64,000 bases of DNA from Cryptomeria japonica (GCF_030272615.1 NC_081412.1:139192747-139256746); one strand, 5' to 3'; positions 21,615 to 34,500 are shown, numbered from the stretch's first letter. Notes: a model not told the origin generated them from the sequence alone. Made by a program: numbers and translations.

Positions 21615-22096
21615 TGTTGGTGTAAATAATTATTCATCATGGATATTATTACACCTTACTTAAGTTTACTTAGGTACATGCATTTAATAGTAGTTTGGGT
21701 ATGAGACACTTGGGTGTTTGTGCCACCTTGGGATAGTGTGTGTAGGAGAATTTCCACCTTTTATGGTGTTGATCTTGTTGTTACACTCCATATTATGTGG
21801 GTGATCCACCTCATGTGGACTATTATATTATTTCTTTTACCTACCCACACCTATTTCCTACCTACCCTTGTTTCTTATTGAGCCACATGTCATGTTTGTG
21901 TGCTCACATATCAATATAGCCTTGCCTATATAAGCAGACTCATCTACATTGTTTGTACGGACAATCATTGAACATCTTGTAATGATCCAGTTGATCATAT
22001 TTTGCATCTTGATAGAATACAGTTTATTCCTATCATCTATTTTGTTCTCTCTTATTTATGCTTTCCATTTCCTCTTGATCTTGGCAAAATCTCACA
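21615..22096 (+). mobile_element. solo LTR of the CopiaN family, opposite orientation, TSD ATCTT
   Basis: 482 bp starting TGTTGGTGTAAATAATTATTC and ending AAAATCTCACA. Perfect ATCTT duplications (21610-21614, 22097-22101). Same family as the CopiaN LTRs but clearly diverged, so older. TATATAAG at 21927-21934. The interrupted gypsy LTR continues on both sides, as the intact copy near 41690-41710 shows. Confidence 0.93.
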
Positions 22097-25000
22097 ATCT
22101 TATTACCATCAACTACTACCCTTGAGATTTTTTTGTCTCTTTTAACAACCTTGGGCCTAGATTGCTTAAGTTGTTGATAATAAAAGGCATCAAGAGAAAT
22201 CTCCATCTTCTTCCTATTGGCTGTGAATGAACTAAGCCATGGAGGTAAAGCCATCAACTCTCCTTTAGTAGCAGCCGCAAGCAAAGGAGAAGCAGTTTCT
22301 ATTTGAGAAATCGTGGTCATCCTGGGGGAAGTATCTGTCTAGATGACAACCATGGCTTGCTCTGTAACCAAAGGACATAAAGTTTGTTTCATAAACTCCT
22401 CAGATCTAGAAGTAGAGGTATCAATCTTTGATAGATGAATGCATGCAGGAGTATCCTCAAATATTTCCAGCAGACTCTCTTGTTGATGATCAATAGGAGG
22501 CTCAACTGCTGAGATAGGGACGACATTCTGAGGAGAATCCTCCACTACTATGTTAGGAGGAGATAAAGGCAAATCCATGGAAAATGAGGAGGGAATCTCA
22601 TGATGTGACTCTGAAGCTAGTGACTTAGGTGCATCATCTAATTGATGTCCTTCCTCTGGATCATCAGGATTGATCACATGAACGTGAACCTGAGACTTTT
22701 CTATCCCACAAACTGACACCTCCTTAGGAGGAAGCACTATTGTCCAACTAACCCATAATTTGATCCTAGTACCTAAAGATGATACACCTTCCTTATTGTC
22801 AACCTGAATCTCAGACTTATGTCCAAGAGGCCCTATAGAGTCATCTTCTTTTCCAACCTTGATCTTGATAAGTCTAACACCATTAACTTTGAACCAAGTA
22901 TTGGTGTTAGCTAAGATAGGATGAAATATTTTAATAATGGAAGTGTATTCTTTATGTGACCATTGGATCAAAGGAAGTGGTTCTTCCTCAACCGTTCATG
23001 AAACATACTCTAGATAGAGCACATTCCCATCATCAATCATTCCTTGTGGAATGTCCACCAGGTTCATATAAATAACCTGGTCAACAATAAGCCTGTAGTA
23101 GTCCATCTTGAGAGCCTCCATTTATATACAAAGATCTACCCAGATATCCTCAATATGATGCACATGTACGAAGGACTTTTTCAAATTTTTTTTCATACCC
23201 TGGTAGTCAAAATCTGCCCTAGACTTAAACTTTTTGAGTTTAATCTATTGCATCTCAGTCTCCATATCTTTGGCTTTGATGGATGTGACAAGAGAATACC
23301 AACCAATCTTCAATGGGTTTGTTGTAGAAATTCCCATTCCGACCTTATGTTTGACATATTGATGAGCGTGCACAGTCGTGATCTGTCTCCTCAACTCCAT
23401 AAGAATGATCTTATTAGTTGGGTATCTAGGAAGCATGTATGGTTTCCCACTATAGCATCTTATTCTCATATAAGTAAAGGTTGGGAATTGAAGAAACAAC
23501 ACCCATACTCATTCAATCTTTCCCATGCTTCATCTGACATCCTTCTGTTCTTTAGAGTCTTCTCAAATTGGCACATGAAGTAACCAAAGAATGAATCTTG
23601 AACCCTCCTGAAATGTAATATGTTGGGTCTCAAGGGCAGTTGATCATAGTATTCCCACACTGGTATAAGTGAGTGATCAACTTTGGTAGAAAGACCAGAG
23701 AAATGTCTAAGTGATGTTGCCAAATACATTAAGTATGAATTCATGTAGAAAGTCATGGTAGTATGGACTACTACAATTTCTTCGCACAAAGCATCACTGA
23801 TAATCTCTTCCCATGATATATGATGGGACTGCCTTATGAACGTGGTAAACTGATACATCCAAGGCTCAAAAATATTAGAGTGTTCAAGACCCATCATCCT
23901 ACTAAGGAGACAAATGATGTCTCTAATTTCTCACTTAAAGTCGCAATGGTACAACTTATCCCACCTCATGAACGTGACTCGTGGCTCATGAATCCACCTA
24001 TTAATATGGCATTTGCAATCGTTTTCCCTCTTGACATAGTACTAAACTAAACTATCCTTTGAAATATCCATATAAACAAGTGTTTGTGGTATTCTGAAGA
24101 CTTTCACAATAGTATCTACATCAAGGCGGATTATTGCCTCACCATCATCATTTCTGATGGTTCTTGTCTCCTTGTCAAAGCAATGGGTGCAAGCAAGAAC
24201 AAATTCAGCTTCTAGGGAAGCCACTGGAAAATAAGATGCATGATGAATGTGGCTATCCAACAATCATTGCATGTTACTACCCTCTGGATCCTCCACCTCT
24301 TAATGAATTATGACATGTCCACATGCCCTATCTCCATATCCTTGATGTGATCCAAAGGAGAGGAAACTTGTGAAGTTAAAACTTCATTCTGGTACTTGTC
24401 ATATTTATACTTCATCTTCTTCGGAATGGGAGATGATGGTAAATCTGGCATTGGAGGATAACATGGTATACTGCGATGAAGACATAAAAGTGATAAGGCA
24501 ACATCATAATCAACTACAACTAACATTTTTCCTTCTTCAAATGGGAAGAACTCTAGCCCTTGCACTTCACAACTTTGTGAGAGAAATATGGGAAATAAAT
24601 GGGAATGTTGGAAACTTGACTTTGATCAATTTCAAATCTTGGGGAAATTTTTACAAGTATACAAGTGGGGAAGAACAAACATGCAATCAGATTTTTAAAA
24701 CCCAAATGCAAGTAAACTTGTAAAATGGAGAAATGGAGAAATGAGTGAAAAATGAGATTTAGACTTGTGGGAAATGACATGAACGGAAAGTATGGATATA
24801 GGCAATATGGATGGACAAAAATGGGAAGATTTTGGGAATGTCATTTTCAAGAAAATGGGAAGAACTTTGAACATTCAATCCAGCTCTAAAAACCCGATTT
24901 TGGAAGAATGGGTGTTTTTCATCTTTGCAAATTGGAATTTTACCAAAAGATGGTTAAAGTCTTATAACCATAATAGAAGATCAATTATTTTCATCGAACT

Positions 25001-26672
25001 TGTAATCAAGATTTAAAATCCTGAATACAAGTAAAGAGGGAAAATGGGGAAGAACAATGCAATTCAAAAATTGCTTTGCAAAAGGGAAAATATCTCTCAC
25101 AAACCCAATTTTGGGGCAAAACCAACACATATACAAATTTACAACTAGAATGGAAAAACAAGAAAACAAGAAAATGAAACAAGAAGAAAAGAAAACATAG
25201 CTTGCTTCAATCCAAAATTCCTCTTCAAAAGATGAAACAATCTTTGAATGAAGAAGACAATCCCTTAAATAAGAAATAAATCGAACTCCCAAAACCCTAG
25301 CCACATTTTCCAAACTCAGATTTGGAGACTAAACAACAAAAACGTGGCACAAAATGCAAGTAAAATGGCACAAGACCTGGTCAAATCTTCCGTTAGCCTT
25401 AACGCTTAAGTGAAGGAAGCATAAACGACTTTGAAGAGGAAGGATTCATGGCCTTTCGTGAGATAAAAATGTGAAGTTTATAAAACATGTGTTTGCTGGA
25501 AATTACCATGAAACCAACATTCATGATCTCCAAATGGCGTGAAGAGAGTCCAAGAATGCATGAAAGAAGCAATGGGTTAAACAATCTCCTAGAAAATCTC
25601 CACAAAAATTTGCTTGAAATCTTCAACAAATCCGTCTTCTTGGCTAGTCGGGTTTTTTGGAAATAAAGAACAAGTTTTATTTTACATGCAATAATGAAAA
25701 TTGGGTTTTGGATTTCATATTACATGTTTAAAATGTCACATTATCTTGTACAAGGCAAAATTGGGTTCTAAAAACCCTTTAGGAAGTTCTGAAAATGCCT
25801 TTATTTTTACTTATGGAGCAAATCGGGTTTTTAAGACTCAATTGCAAGTTTTAAATTGTCACTTTATCTCCATTCTAAGCGACATCGGGTTTTTGAGAGA
25901 GAAAGACAAGTTATAATAACTTGTAAAGGGGAAAATAAAATCCCTTCAACAAGTTTCAATAACTTAACACATGTAATAGGAGAATAAAATCCCCATTACA
26001 AGTAAAAAGACTAAAATAGGAACTTTATAAAAAGAATTACTAGTGACTTTTTAAATTTACAATTTAAAATTAACTTGTAACTTATCCAAAAAATCCCTAT
26101 TATGACTTAAAAAGCCAAAAAGCATCAAGGAGAAAATAAAAAGTAAGTTACAAGTTCTTTTTTCAATAAAGTGCACTTGTAATGAGCTAAAAATTTCCCT
26201 ACAAAGACTAAAACAAAGGAAAACATTAAAACTTGCAACTTAAGGAAAATTTCCCATCTGCAGTCAGGGAGAAAAAAGCCAGAATTGAAGGAAAGACATA
26301 GCAAACAAACCCAGAATACGATGAAATTTGAAACGTGGTTCGAGGATGGACTAAGGATTAAGCCAGTCCAAGGGCGGAGCAAAATTTTGCCTCGGGAAGC
26401 ATGCCATACAGTAAAATTTTAATTTTTTGACAAAAAAATTATGTAATGGTCCATCATTTTTTAAAACAAAAAATAAGGACAATAACTGGCTCTGACTGGG
26501 GAATTCTTTCATTTATCCTTCAAGATTGTGAAAGAAAAGAAACCAGATCTCTAAGTGCCTTCCTCTTATCCATTGGTCCATAGAGTCAATCAACTCGAAA
26601 ACAAACAAACAAAAAGACAAAAGGTAAAAGAAAAAGATATTGACATTATTTACAAGGAGTTACCTCGAACTT

Positions 26673-28080
26673 TCATTCAGGGTAATGCTTCAAATGCTGA
26701 CCATTATAGGGCAGCGCAAATGGTGTACCATCACGATAAGCCATGATAAAACTATCTTCTCCAGCAATACAGTGAATAGTGAAGGGTCCTCGCCAAAGAG
26801 TTAAATTTTCCATGTAAACCTTTCGGTTCCCTTCGCTTATCCCAAAGTAAAACACTATCACCCACTTGGAACCCTCTTTTCTTTACTTTTTTTTCAAAAA
26901 GGACTTTGACTTGTTGGTGCTGAGCGATCTGATCCACCACTTGTGTTCTTTGTTCTTCCAACTGAGAAAGGTACATGATCCTCTTGTCTAAATCATTCTC
27001 GAAAGTTTGATCTTCAATTGCTTTAGCCAATTTAAGAGCAGGAAGTTCCAAAGTGACGGGTATTTCTACATTGATCCCATAAAGAAGCTGAAATGGAGAC
27101 ATACCAATAGCCCTTTTGGGTCTAATTTTGTCCACCCATAAAGCATCATAAAGAACCTTATTCCAAGACCTTTGGTTCTCTTCCACAAGTTTGCGAATAA
27201 TGGTAATCACATTCTTGTTACTTGATTCCGCCTGACCATTACCTTGGGGGTAATAATCGGATGAATGAGTTAACAAAATACCATATTCAAAGTAAAATTG
27301 TGTAATTTCAGAGGAAGAAAATGTGGCTGCATTACCAGTCACGATCTTGTATGGAACACCAAATCTAGAAATAATATTCTCCTTGAGAAATCTGCATACT
27401 ATTTAAGAAGTAGCATTCTTTACCAGTATTGCTTCCACCCACTTGGTGAAGTAGTCTGTATCAATAATTAGAACATACGATTGGCCTACACTTGAAGAAG
27501 GATTGATCACACCAATGAAATCAATGTCCCATTGCCAGAAAGGTTCTTCAACAATCACCAGTCTCAATGGTAATGCTACAAGTTTTTATTTGTGCACAAA
27601 TTGGTGACAGTGTATACATTTACACACCCATCTAAAAGCATCTTGAAAGAGTGTAGGCCAATAATACTTAGCTCTCAAAATTTTGTGAGCAGTCACTGAT
27701 GCAAGAAAAAGATCACCACAAGCCTTATCATGGAAAGATTCTAGCAATTTGGGTTGTTGTGCTTTGTCAACACAATGAAGGAAAGTACCATCAATTGCTC
27801 TTTTATTAAAACCAGTATCCCATAATACAAATTTTGCAGCTTTCAGCTTGATACTCCTATTTTCCTTGAATGACAAATGTTGTGGACATTCACCATAAGT
27901 AAAAAAAAAATCTATATTAGAATACCATTCATCAATGGTGCTGATAAACAACACCTTGGGAAGATCTTCTGAATCATCCAGTTCTCGCTCCTCTGGAATC
28001 CCTTCTGCCATGAGCTAGAAAAGTTCAGTCCCTCGAACAAGATTTGTAGGCTTAATATCCAAATCATACTCTTTGATCTT
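26673..28080 (-). pseudogene. integrase of the giant gypsy
   Basis: Pieces read right to left: zinc-binding N-terminus with YYWPTLFQDAF and CKCIHCHQF (28011-27586 piece), core with DIDFIGVINP, then KIVTGNAATFSS and YYPQGNGQAESSNKN (27342-26752 piece), and the C-terminus ending GPFTIHCIAG...NGQHLKHYPE at 26673. The second catalytic Asp, expected before Asn-Ala-Ala, is Gly (codon at 27334-27336). A stop (LKENI piece boundary near 27400) and the frameshift near 26860 also inactivate it. This is the last domain before the 3' LTR, as in Ty3/gypsy. Confidence 0.88.
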
Positions 28081-28086
28081 GGCAAT

Positions 28087-28735
28087 CTAATTCCCTCTTT
28101 TTGTGTCAAACTCCTGTTGTGTCAAGATAGATTTGACTGTCGTATCAGGAACTAACATAACAGTATGAGAATTCAGAATATAAAAATGGAAGTTCTTGAT
28201 TGCTTTAACAAAAACATAGGAATTCTTCTCAATAGAGGAATACTTAAGTCCATGAGATTTTAGAGGACAACTCATGAAAGCAATAGGGGATTCAATCTCC
28301 TCTAAATTCTTCTGCATTAAAATAGCAGACATGGTATGATCGGAAGAATAACTATACATGATAAACTCCTTGGTGTAGTTGGGACATACCAACACAAGTG
28401 TGTGAGAAATTGCATCCTTGATTTCATTTAATGCAACTTTTCCTTCTGAATTCCAGTAGAAAACGGTCTTTCCTTTCATCATATCCATGATATGACGAGT
28501 CTTTTCTACAAAGTCAGGAATGAATCTTCACAAAAAAATTACTTTACCAAAGAAGGAATGAACAATGGTCTTACTGGACGGCAAAGGAAGAGTTTGAATA
28601 GATTTAACCCTTTCAGGATCAATTTTTATCCCCTCCTTGGAAACAATATGACCAAGGAGTTTTCCATCGGTCACCCCAAAAATTGACTTCTTGGGATTAA
28701 GAGAGATGTCATGCTTGCGACATCTTTCAAGTACA
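28087..28735 (-). pseudogene. RNase H and C-terminal RT of the giant gypsy
   Basis: Piece 28740-28528 is the end of the RT domain (VLERCRKHDISLNPKKSIFG, LLGHIVSKEGI). Piece 28488-28087 is the gypsy RNase H-like domain (FYWNSEGKVALNEIKDAI, IAFMSCPLKSHGLKYSSIEK). The active-site part of RT is not upstream in this orientation; its conserved block lies inverted at 28736-28840. Confidence 0.87.
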
Positions 28736-28840
28736 TTCACTACTTCATGGGGTACATTTGCCTACTGTAGGATTCCTTTTGGGTTGATCAATGTAGGAGC
28801 TACTTTTCAATAGGCTATGGATTTGGCTTTCTGTGGTACT
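28736..28840 (+). pseudogene. inverted fragment of gypsy reverse transcriptase
   Basis: On the + strand this reads TFTTSWGTFAYCRIPFGL then INVGATFQ, stop, AMDLAF, a conserved RT block of plant gypsy elements. It lies head-to-head with the minus-strand RT C-terminus, meeting near 28735. About 80 bp of RT expected between the two, with the DD active site, is missing. A small inversion with deletion explains this. Confidence 0.82.
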
Positions 28841-29730
28841 ATTAGAATGACTAGTACTACCTTCATCTAGGATGGATGCATTATGAGAAGAAAAATTATT
28901 ATCTTCTTCCATAGGAAAGGATGAACCTTCTTCTTGTGTAGGGGAAGACTAAAATTCTTCTTCTTGAGTATGCAATTGAGCATTTTCATCAACATAAAAG
29001 ATCAAGTATCCTCAACCAAGAAATATGAATCAGAAGATCCTACTTTTGATGCTCAATCTTCTTCAGCATCTGCAAATATTTCACTTGCTGAAAGTAGGGA
29101 AATATCAAAACTACTAGAAGGCCAATCTTCAGCAAATTCTAAGATTTCATCTATGTGGAGATAGTAATTCCCAAAACCAATAGATTCAAAAAGAATCTAA
29201 GCATGGGGATCATTAGATTTGACAATTGTGTCTTTAGTCTCTCTTTCAGGGACTAACTTTTGCACTATACCTTGCTTCGGTCATATCCATGTTAAGTTCA
29301 CCTCCAACATCCTTACAAAAAGTGTGACCAAGTAACATTTTGTATGATGCAGGAACGTCAGCTACCAAGACAGTCATCTTTATTTTCTTTTCTATAAAAG
29401 CCGTGAATGCAAATTAAGCATCTTTGATTTTCTCAATAAGAGGCACTTGTTTGTTTTCCATGGAATAACAATGACCAAAATTTTTGGTCAGAGTTAGCCC
29501 CAAAGCTTGAGCAACCTTAGCAAGCATGACATTATCAGGAGCACCAGAATCTAAGACACAATTGCTCAACAGAAAACCATTGATCAACAAGGAAATATAA
29601 AAAGGTTCTATCTTTCCTAGGGTAGTGGATGGAATAGTCACCAAATGATTGGGAAAATTCTTGGGTTCTTGAGGGGTATTATTTTCAAGTATAGGATGAG
29701 TTTCCTTACTTTTAACAAAATTAGCTAGCC
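28841..29730 (-). pseudogene. protease and linker of the giant gypsy
   Basis: Minus-strand frames give a gypsy retropepsin: FYISLLINGF, CVLDSGAPDNVM with the catalytic DSG at 29543-29551, then after a stop the C-terminal part VADVPASYKMLLGHTFCKDVGG (about 29370-29300). A Ser/Glu-rich linker continues to about 28845. The right end LANFV is encoded by the LINE target-site duplication, so protease was continuous with the frame at 37911-38058 before the LINE inserted. Confidence 0.85.
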
Positions 29731-29865
29731 AACATTCCCCTGAATATGGAGAGCTCACATGGAGGAGGAGAAGGCGGCAATGGTAGAATTCAAATTTTAA
29801 ATTCTCCGCTAGGCGGGAACTCTGGTTCCAATGGAGGAAGCGACCAGATTGATGGAGCTAGCTAG

Positions 29866-31436
29866 ATGGGGGAGAAGGACAAGCCTCTGGATATTCTGTA
29901 AGCTAAAAGTACTCTGCCAGAGAATAATGCAGGTCCTAGAAACGTGGCTGGGGGGTCTAGCCAACATGAAGTGGTTTTGGAGAATGGAAAAGAAACTAGA
30001 AAGTGGTCAACCCTCTTTGGAACTAGACCATCTGGGAAATATTCCTTGCCTCCTGTCAAGAATATATCAGACCTGAATGGTGGTAAGTTCATCATCTCTA
30101 TCCCTGACTCGATTTTGGATCATAACATAAGTAGCATGTTGAATTCTCTGGTGGGTAAATTTATGGGACCATGCCCAAACATTGAGGTTGTTAGGGCCTA
30201 TGTTAAACGGAAATGGGCTTTGAAAGGTAATGTTGAAATTTCAGTTCTGCCTAAAGGCCTTCTCACCTTTGTTTTTCCATGTGAAGAAGACAAAATAATA
30301 ATCCTTTGTGGTAGCCCTTCGTTGGTTGGAAAGACAGCTCTAGTCCTCCACAAATGGCACCCGAATCTAAATATGAGTGAATCTCTTCTAGTGCAAGTCC
30401 CAGTTTGGGTTAAGCTCCCAAGTCTACCTCTTGAATACTAGGTAGAAAGTATTTTCTTAGGTATAGCAAGCTCTTTTAGTGAGATCCTTTCAATTGATCG
30501 AGTCACAGCCTAAGAAGGAGGGTCACTCATGCCAAATTTTGTGTAGGGATTACCCACGATGCAGATATGCCTGAGTAAATAGATATTGTGTCTAAGTTGG
30601 GTACTTGGAAACAACAGATTGAATATGAATCCATCCCCTTTGCTTTCTTCCACTATAAAAAAGTAGGTCACTGGGGTAAACATTTCCCTCTTAAGCCCAA
30701 AGGGGATAATAAGAAAGCCAAAACTATAGTGGAAAGTAGAAAGGCTCCGAAGAAAAAGGTCTGGCAAGTCAGAAATACAGAGAATAAGGAAACTGACCTA
30801 GCTAAGATCAACTATTTTGGACCCTCGGGGGGGAAGAAGGATGTGGTCTCCTTAGCCTCTATTTCTAAAAATATTTCCCCCCAGGAATCTTTGAGGAAGG
30901 AACAAATGGAATCAGTCAACCTCCTGGGAGGGCAGATCCCAAGAGAGGAAATAATATATTAGAATGGATCTTCAAAAGGAAATACCCAGATGGTGATTGT
31001 TGACACCTTGGTTAGTAAGGAGGTTTCCAATGAACAGGGTCAGAAGGATAAGGATATTAAGGAAGTGGAAAAATCTGAGGAAGGGGAGATCACTGGATCA
31101 CAGGAAGAAAAGGCTGACTCTTCCCCTCTCACAAATAGTTTTGATTTACAAGAGGCCCAGAAATGTGCTATCTTGGGTATGAACCTTTCTAATTCAGATC
31201 AAGCCTCTAAAATAATCAATATCTCTTCACATGAATCTAGATCACCTATATGGGGTAATGAAGAAGAAATTTCTAGAATCCTTAGCAATCCTGAAGCGAT
31301 TTTTGAGAGAGAAGCTGAGTGGAAAATTCAAAAACACAGGAACAAGAAAGGATCCACTCCCTCTGTCGCTCAAATAAGGAAGTCCGGTAGAATTGCTCAA
31401 GTTGATGTAGGGTATGTCTCCTCATCCCCAAGATGA
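29866..31436 (+). pseudogene. LINE ORF1 (DUF4283-like nucleic-acid-binding protein)
   Basis: Starts MGEKDKPLDIL with a stop at codon 12, then an open piece to 30441: WSTLFGTRPSGKYSLPPVKN, GGKFIISIPDSILD, LVGKFMGPCPNIEVVRAYVKRKW and LLVQVPVWVKLPSLPLEY, the pattern of plant DUF4283 proteins. The next piece (30588-30962) has YKKVGHWGKHFP, a zinc knuckle in which the Cys ligands have been lost. A Ser/Glu/Lys-rich tail (30990-31436) follows. In plant LINEs this protein binds the element RNA. Stops and shifts break it. Confidence 0.82.
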
Positions 31437-31530
31437 CCTTAAAACCACAAAGTCAAAGATAAGGAGGCTAGGAAGAACATAGCAGATGGGACTCAAGGGA
31501 CTCTGAAGGAGTTAAGAATTGTTAAGTAAT

Positions 31531-34500
31531 TATGAAGATTGTTTCTTGGAAAATTACGGGACTTAATAATCCCCACAAGCATGATATTATTAGGAATATG
31601 ATTAGGGACAGTAAACCTAATACTTTTCTTATTCAATAAACTAAGATGAGTAGAGAAAAGGTTGAAGCTTTGAATTTCTTTAAATCTGGTAGCATCTGTG
31701 GTGGTAGCTCAGAAGGTGCCTCTAGAGGCATTGCAACAATCTGGAATCTCAATAGTATTAGAGGTCAAGTTCTTATTCAAGAGAGAAAATTTTCTTGCAT
31801 TAAATTTGAGCATTTAAAATATGAAACCTCTCGGGTCCTCACAAACATCTATGCTCCTAATACCTTGAAAGCCAAAATCAATTTTTGGAAAAAACTTATG
31901 GAAATAAGGGACAGCTTCAAGAACCTTAGTTGGCTAGTCGTGGGAGACTTCAATACCCCATTGAGAGAGGAGGAAAAATTTGGTGGATGCCCTTCTCAGT
32001 TGGATAGTAGATTGGCCTTCATGGATTTAATAAACACTCAGGCTCTTAATGATGTGGAGATGCAGGGTTTCAATTACACTTGGACTAATAGGAGGGCTGG
32101 AAATGACCTTATCCAAGTTCGCCTTGATAGAGCTCTTATTTCTGATGATTGGTTCAGACACTACTTCTTCTCTCTGTCTACTCACATTTGTGTTGGGTCT
32201 GACCACTATCCCATCACTCTTATTGCTGACCCCATTGACAGGAGAAGGCATTTTCCCTTTAGGTTTGAAAAAATGTGGACTTTACATCCGGATCTTACTC
32301 ATAAAATTCAGGAATGGTGGAACATTCAAGTTGAGGGTACAACCATGTACGAAGTTGTGAAGAAACTTAAAAGCATAAAAGACAACATAAGGACCTGGAA
32401 TAAATCTAGCTTTGGGAATATTTTTGAGGCCAAAGGAGAAATTCAAGAAGACCTCAACAAAATTCATGTCCAAATCTAGAAGGATGGATTCTCTACTGTG
32501 ACCATTGTAGAAGAAAATGAGATCCTCAAAAGATACCATGATATCACTGCTAAAGAAGAAGCTTTTTGGAAGCAAAGATCTAGATGTACTTGGCTGAAGG
32601 AAGGGGATAAGAATACCAAATTCTTCTATATGTTGACTATCAAACATAATACGGCTAAAAGGATCAAAAAACTGATGGTGGACAATGTGGAGCTAGTCAA
32701 GGAGGAGGAGATAAGAAATGAGGCCAAAATTTTCTTCTTAGATCTTCTTTGTAGGGATCAAAGTTTGGATGATGATGTTCAAAATTCCTTTCTTCAGAAC
32801 ATTCCTTGCTTTATTGATGAGAAGAAGAATTCTTTCTTAAATTTCATCCCTTCGGACTTGGAGATCAGAAATGTTGTCTTTTCTTTTGAAGGCAACAAAG
32901 CCCTTGGACCTGATGGCTTCCCTATGTTCTTCTTCTAAGAGTTCTGGGATATGGTTGGGAAAGATGTCTCCAATGGGGTTAAAGAATTTTTTGGGGCAAG
33001 AAAACTTCTGAAACAAATTAATGGAACCTTCATTGCTTTGATCCCCAAAATTCAAGGAGCTGACTCCATGGATAATTCCAAGCCAATCAATTTATGCAAC
33101 TTTTTTTATAAGATTATTTCCAAGGTCCTAACCTCCAGACTCTTGAATGTCCTTCCCTCTTTGATTAGTCATCAACATAATGGTTTTATGCCAGGAAGGA
33201 AAATTCTTGATTCCATTATTACTGTCCATGAGAATATCCATTCCCTAGTTATGGCCAAGAAGCAGGGTTTTATTCTTAAGCTTGATCTCTCTAAGGCTTA
33301 TGATCGGGTTGATTGGTCTTTCCTCATGAAGGTTCTTTTGGCTTTTGGCTTCTCTAACAGATGTGTGGACCTCTTCAAGCAACTTATCTCCTTTGACTCC
33401 TTTGTTATTCTTGTTAACAGATCTCCCTCCTCCTTCTTTAATGCCTCCAGAGGATTGAGGCATGGGGATCCCATCTCCCCTATTCTCTTCATCATTATGG
33501 CTGAATGTTCTGGTAGGTTCATGGAAAACATTGTGACTACAGGTATTTTTAAAGGTCTCCAACCCTCCTCTATAGATCATACTTTCTCCCACCAACAATT
33601 TGTGGATGACACCATCATTATGGGGGATTCAAGCATTTTGGAAGCCAGAATCCTGAAGGACACCCTATGCAAGTTTGCGTCTCCTTCTGGCCAACTTATC
33701 AACTAGGTTAAAAGTGAAGTGTTTTTCATCAACACTCCTAAGAGAAGACAACATAGAATTAGCAGAATTCTAGAAGACAACATAGAATTAGCAGAATTCT
33801 AGAATGTCGGATTGCTGATCTCCATGCTACCCTTGGGCATTGCTCCCCCTGATTCCTTTTGGAGTTCTTTTGTGGATAAATTTCAAAGAAATATTGCTGG
33901 TTGGAAAGGTGCTCTCTTAAGTCAGGCTGGCAAGCTAAAACTTCTTAAATAATCCCTTCAAAGCATTCCTATTTATGCCCTTAGTCTCTTCAGAATCCCA
34001 GTTAGATTTGTTGATGCTATTGAAAAAATTCAAAAATAAATTCTTTGGTTTGGGATTGAGGAAAAGAAAAGAATGGCTTTAGTGGCTTGGGACAAGGTTT
34101 GTAGATCGAAAAGAAAGGGTGGTCTAGGTCTGAGGAGAATTAGGACACTCAATGAATCTCTTTTTTCTAAACAGGTATGGATATTGTTCCACTCTAACAA
34201 TGAGTGGTGTGAAATTTGGAGAAGTATCCTCTTCTGTCTTCATCTCTTTTCTCTTTTATCAATTCTGATTTCAATATTAATGGGTCTCACATTTGGAATC
34301 GTGCTTCTAAGTGTAAAAATAGCATTGCCAAAGGGGTGAAATGGAGAGTTGGTAATGGTAGGAAAGTCATATTTTGGGAAGATCCTTGGTTGCTTGATAA
34401 GAATTTGCTAGAAATCCTTGATTGGGCCCCTTTTGTTGCCCTTTGTAAAAGAGTTTTTGGTTCCTTGGTTGAGGGGTATTGGATAGGTGATAAATGGAAG

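Larger units (their letters stand above)
15465..24263 (-). pseudogene. U3-encoded long ORF, 3' LTR copy, interrupted by two insertions
   Basis: Remains of one long reading frame on the gypsy coding strand inside the LTR. After removing CopiaN and the solo LTR it spans about 3.17 kb (about 1,056 codons), ending at the stop 15465-15467. Pieces in order: 24263-24042 (ETRTIRNDDGEAIIRLD), 23897-23466 (VDHSLIPVWEYYDQLPLRP, VQDSFFGYFMCQFEKT), 22971-22339 (210 open codons, KVGKEDDSIGPLG), 22320-22033, then a charged probable coiled-coil region near 21611-21390 (RYDEILANKYKLEEDN) and the tail near 15465. I do not recognise the family; there is no protease, RT or integrase motif. It is broken by stops and shifts. 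The true start is unclear because stops shared by both copies precede 24263. Confidence 0.6.
14375..26484 (-). repeat. 3' LTR of the giant gypsy, carrying CopiaN and a solo LTR
   Basis: Colinear with 39612-46024 along its whole length. Removing CopiaN with one TSD (5,145 bp) and the solo LTR with one TSD (487 bp) leaves about 6,478 bp against 6,413 in the other copy. Left end TGTTGGTTGAAAATTTTG; right end GGACAATA (GGACAACA in the other LTR, so the terminal minus-strand TG has mutated here). I see no obvious polypurine tract just right of it. Confidence 0.88.

Noticed and set aside
22339-22971. 210-codon minus-strand frame as an independent host gene
   Set aside because: A matching decayed segment occurs at 42245-42600 in the other gypsy LTR, and both belong to the long U3 frame.
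23044-23583. 179-codon + strand frame
   Set aside because: Antisense to the U3 reading frame, and its counterpart at 42755-43156 is simply the same antisense shadow in the other LTR.
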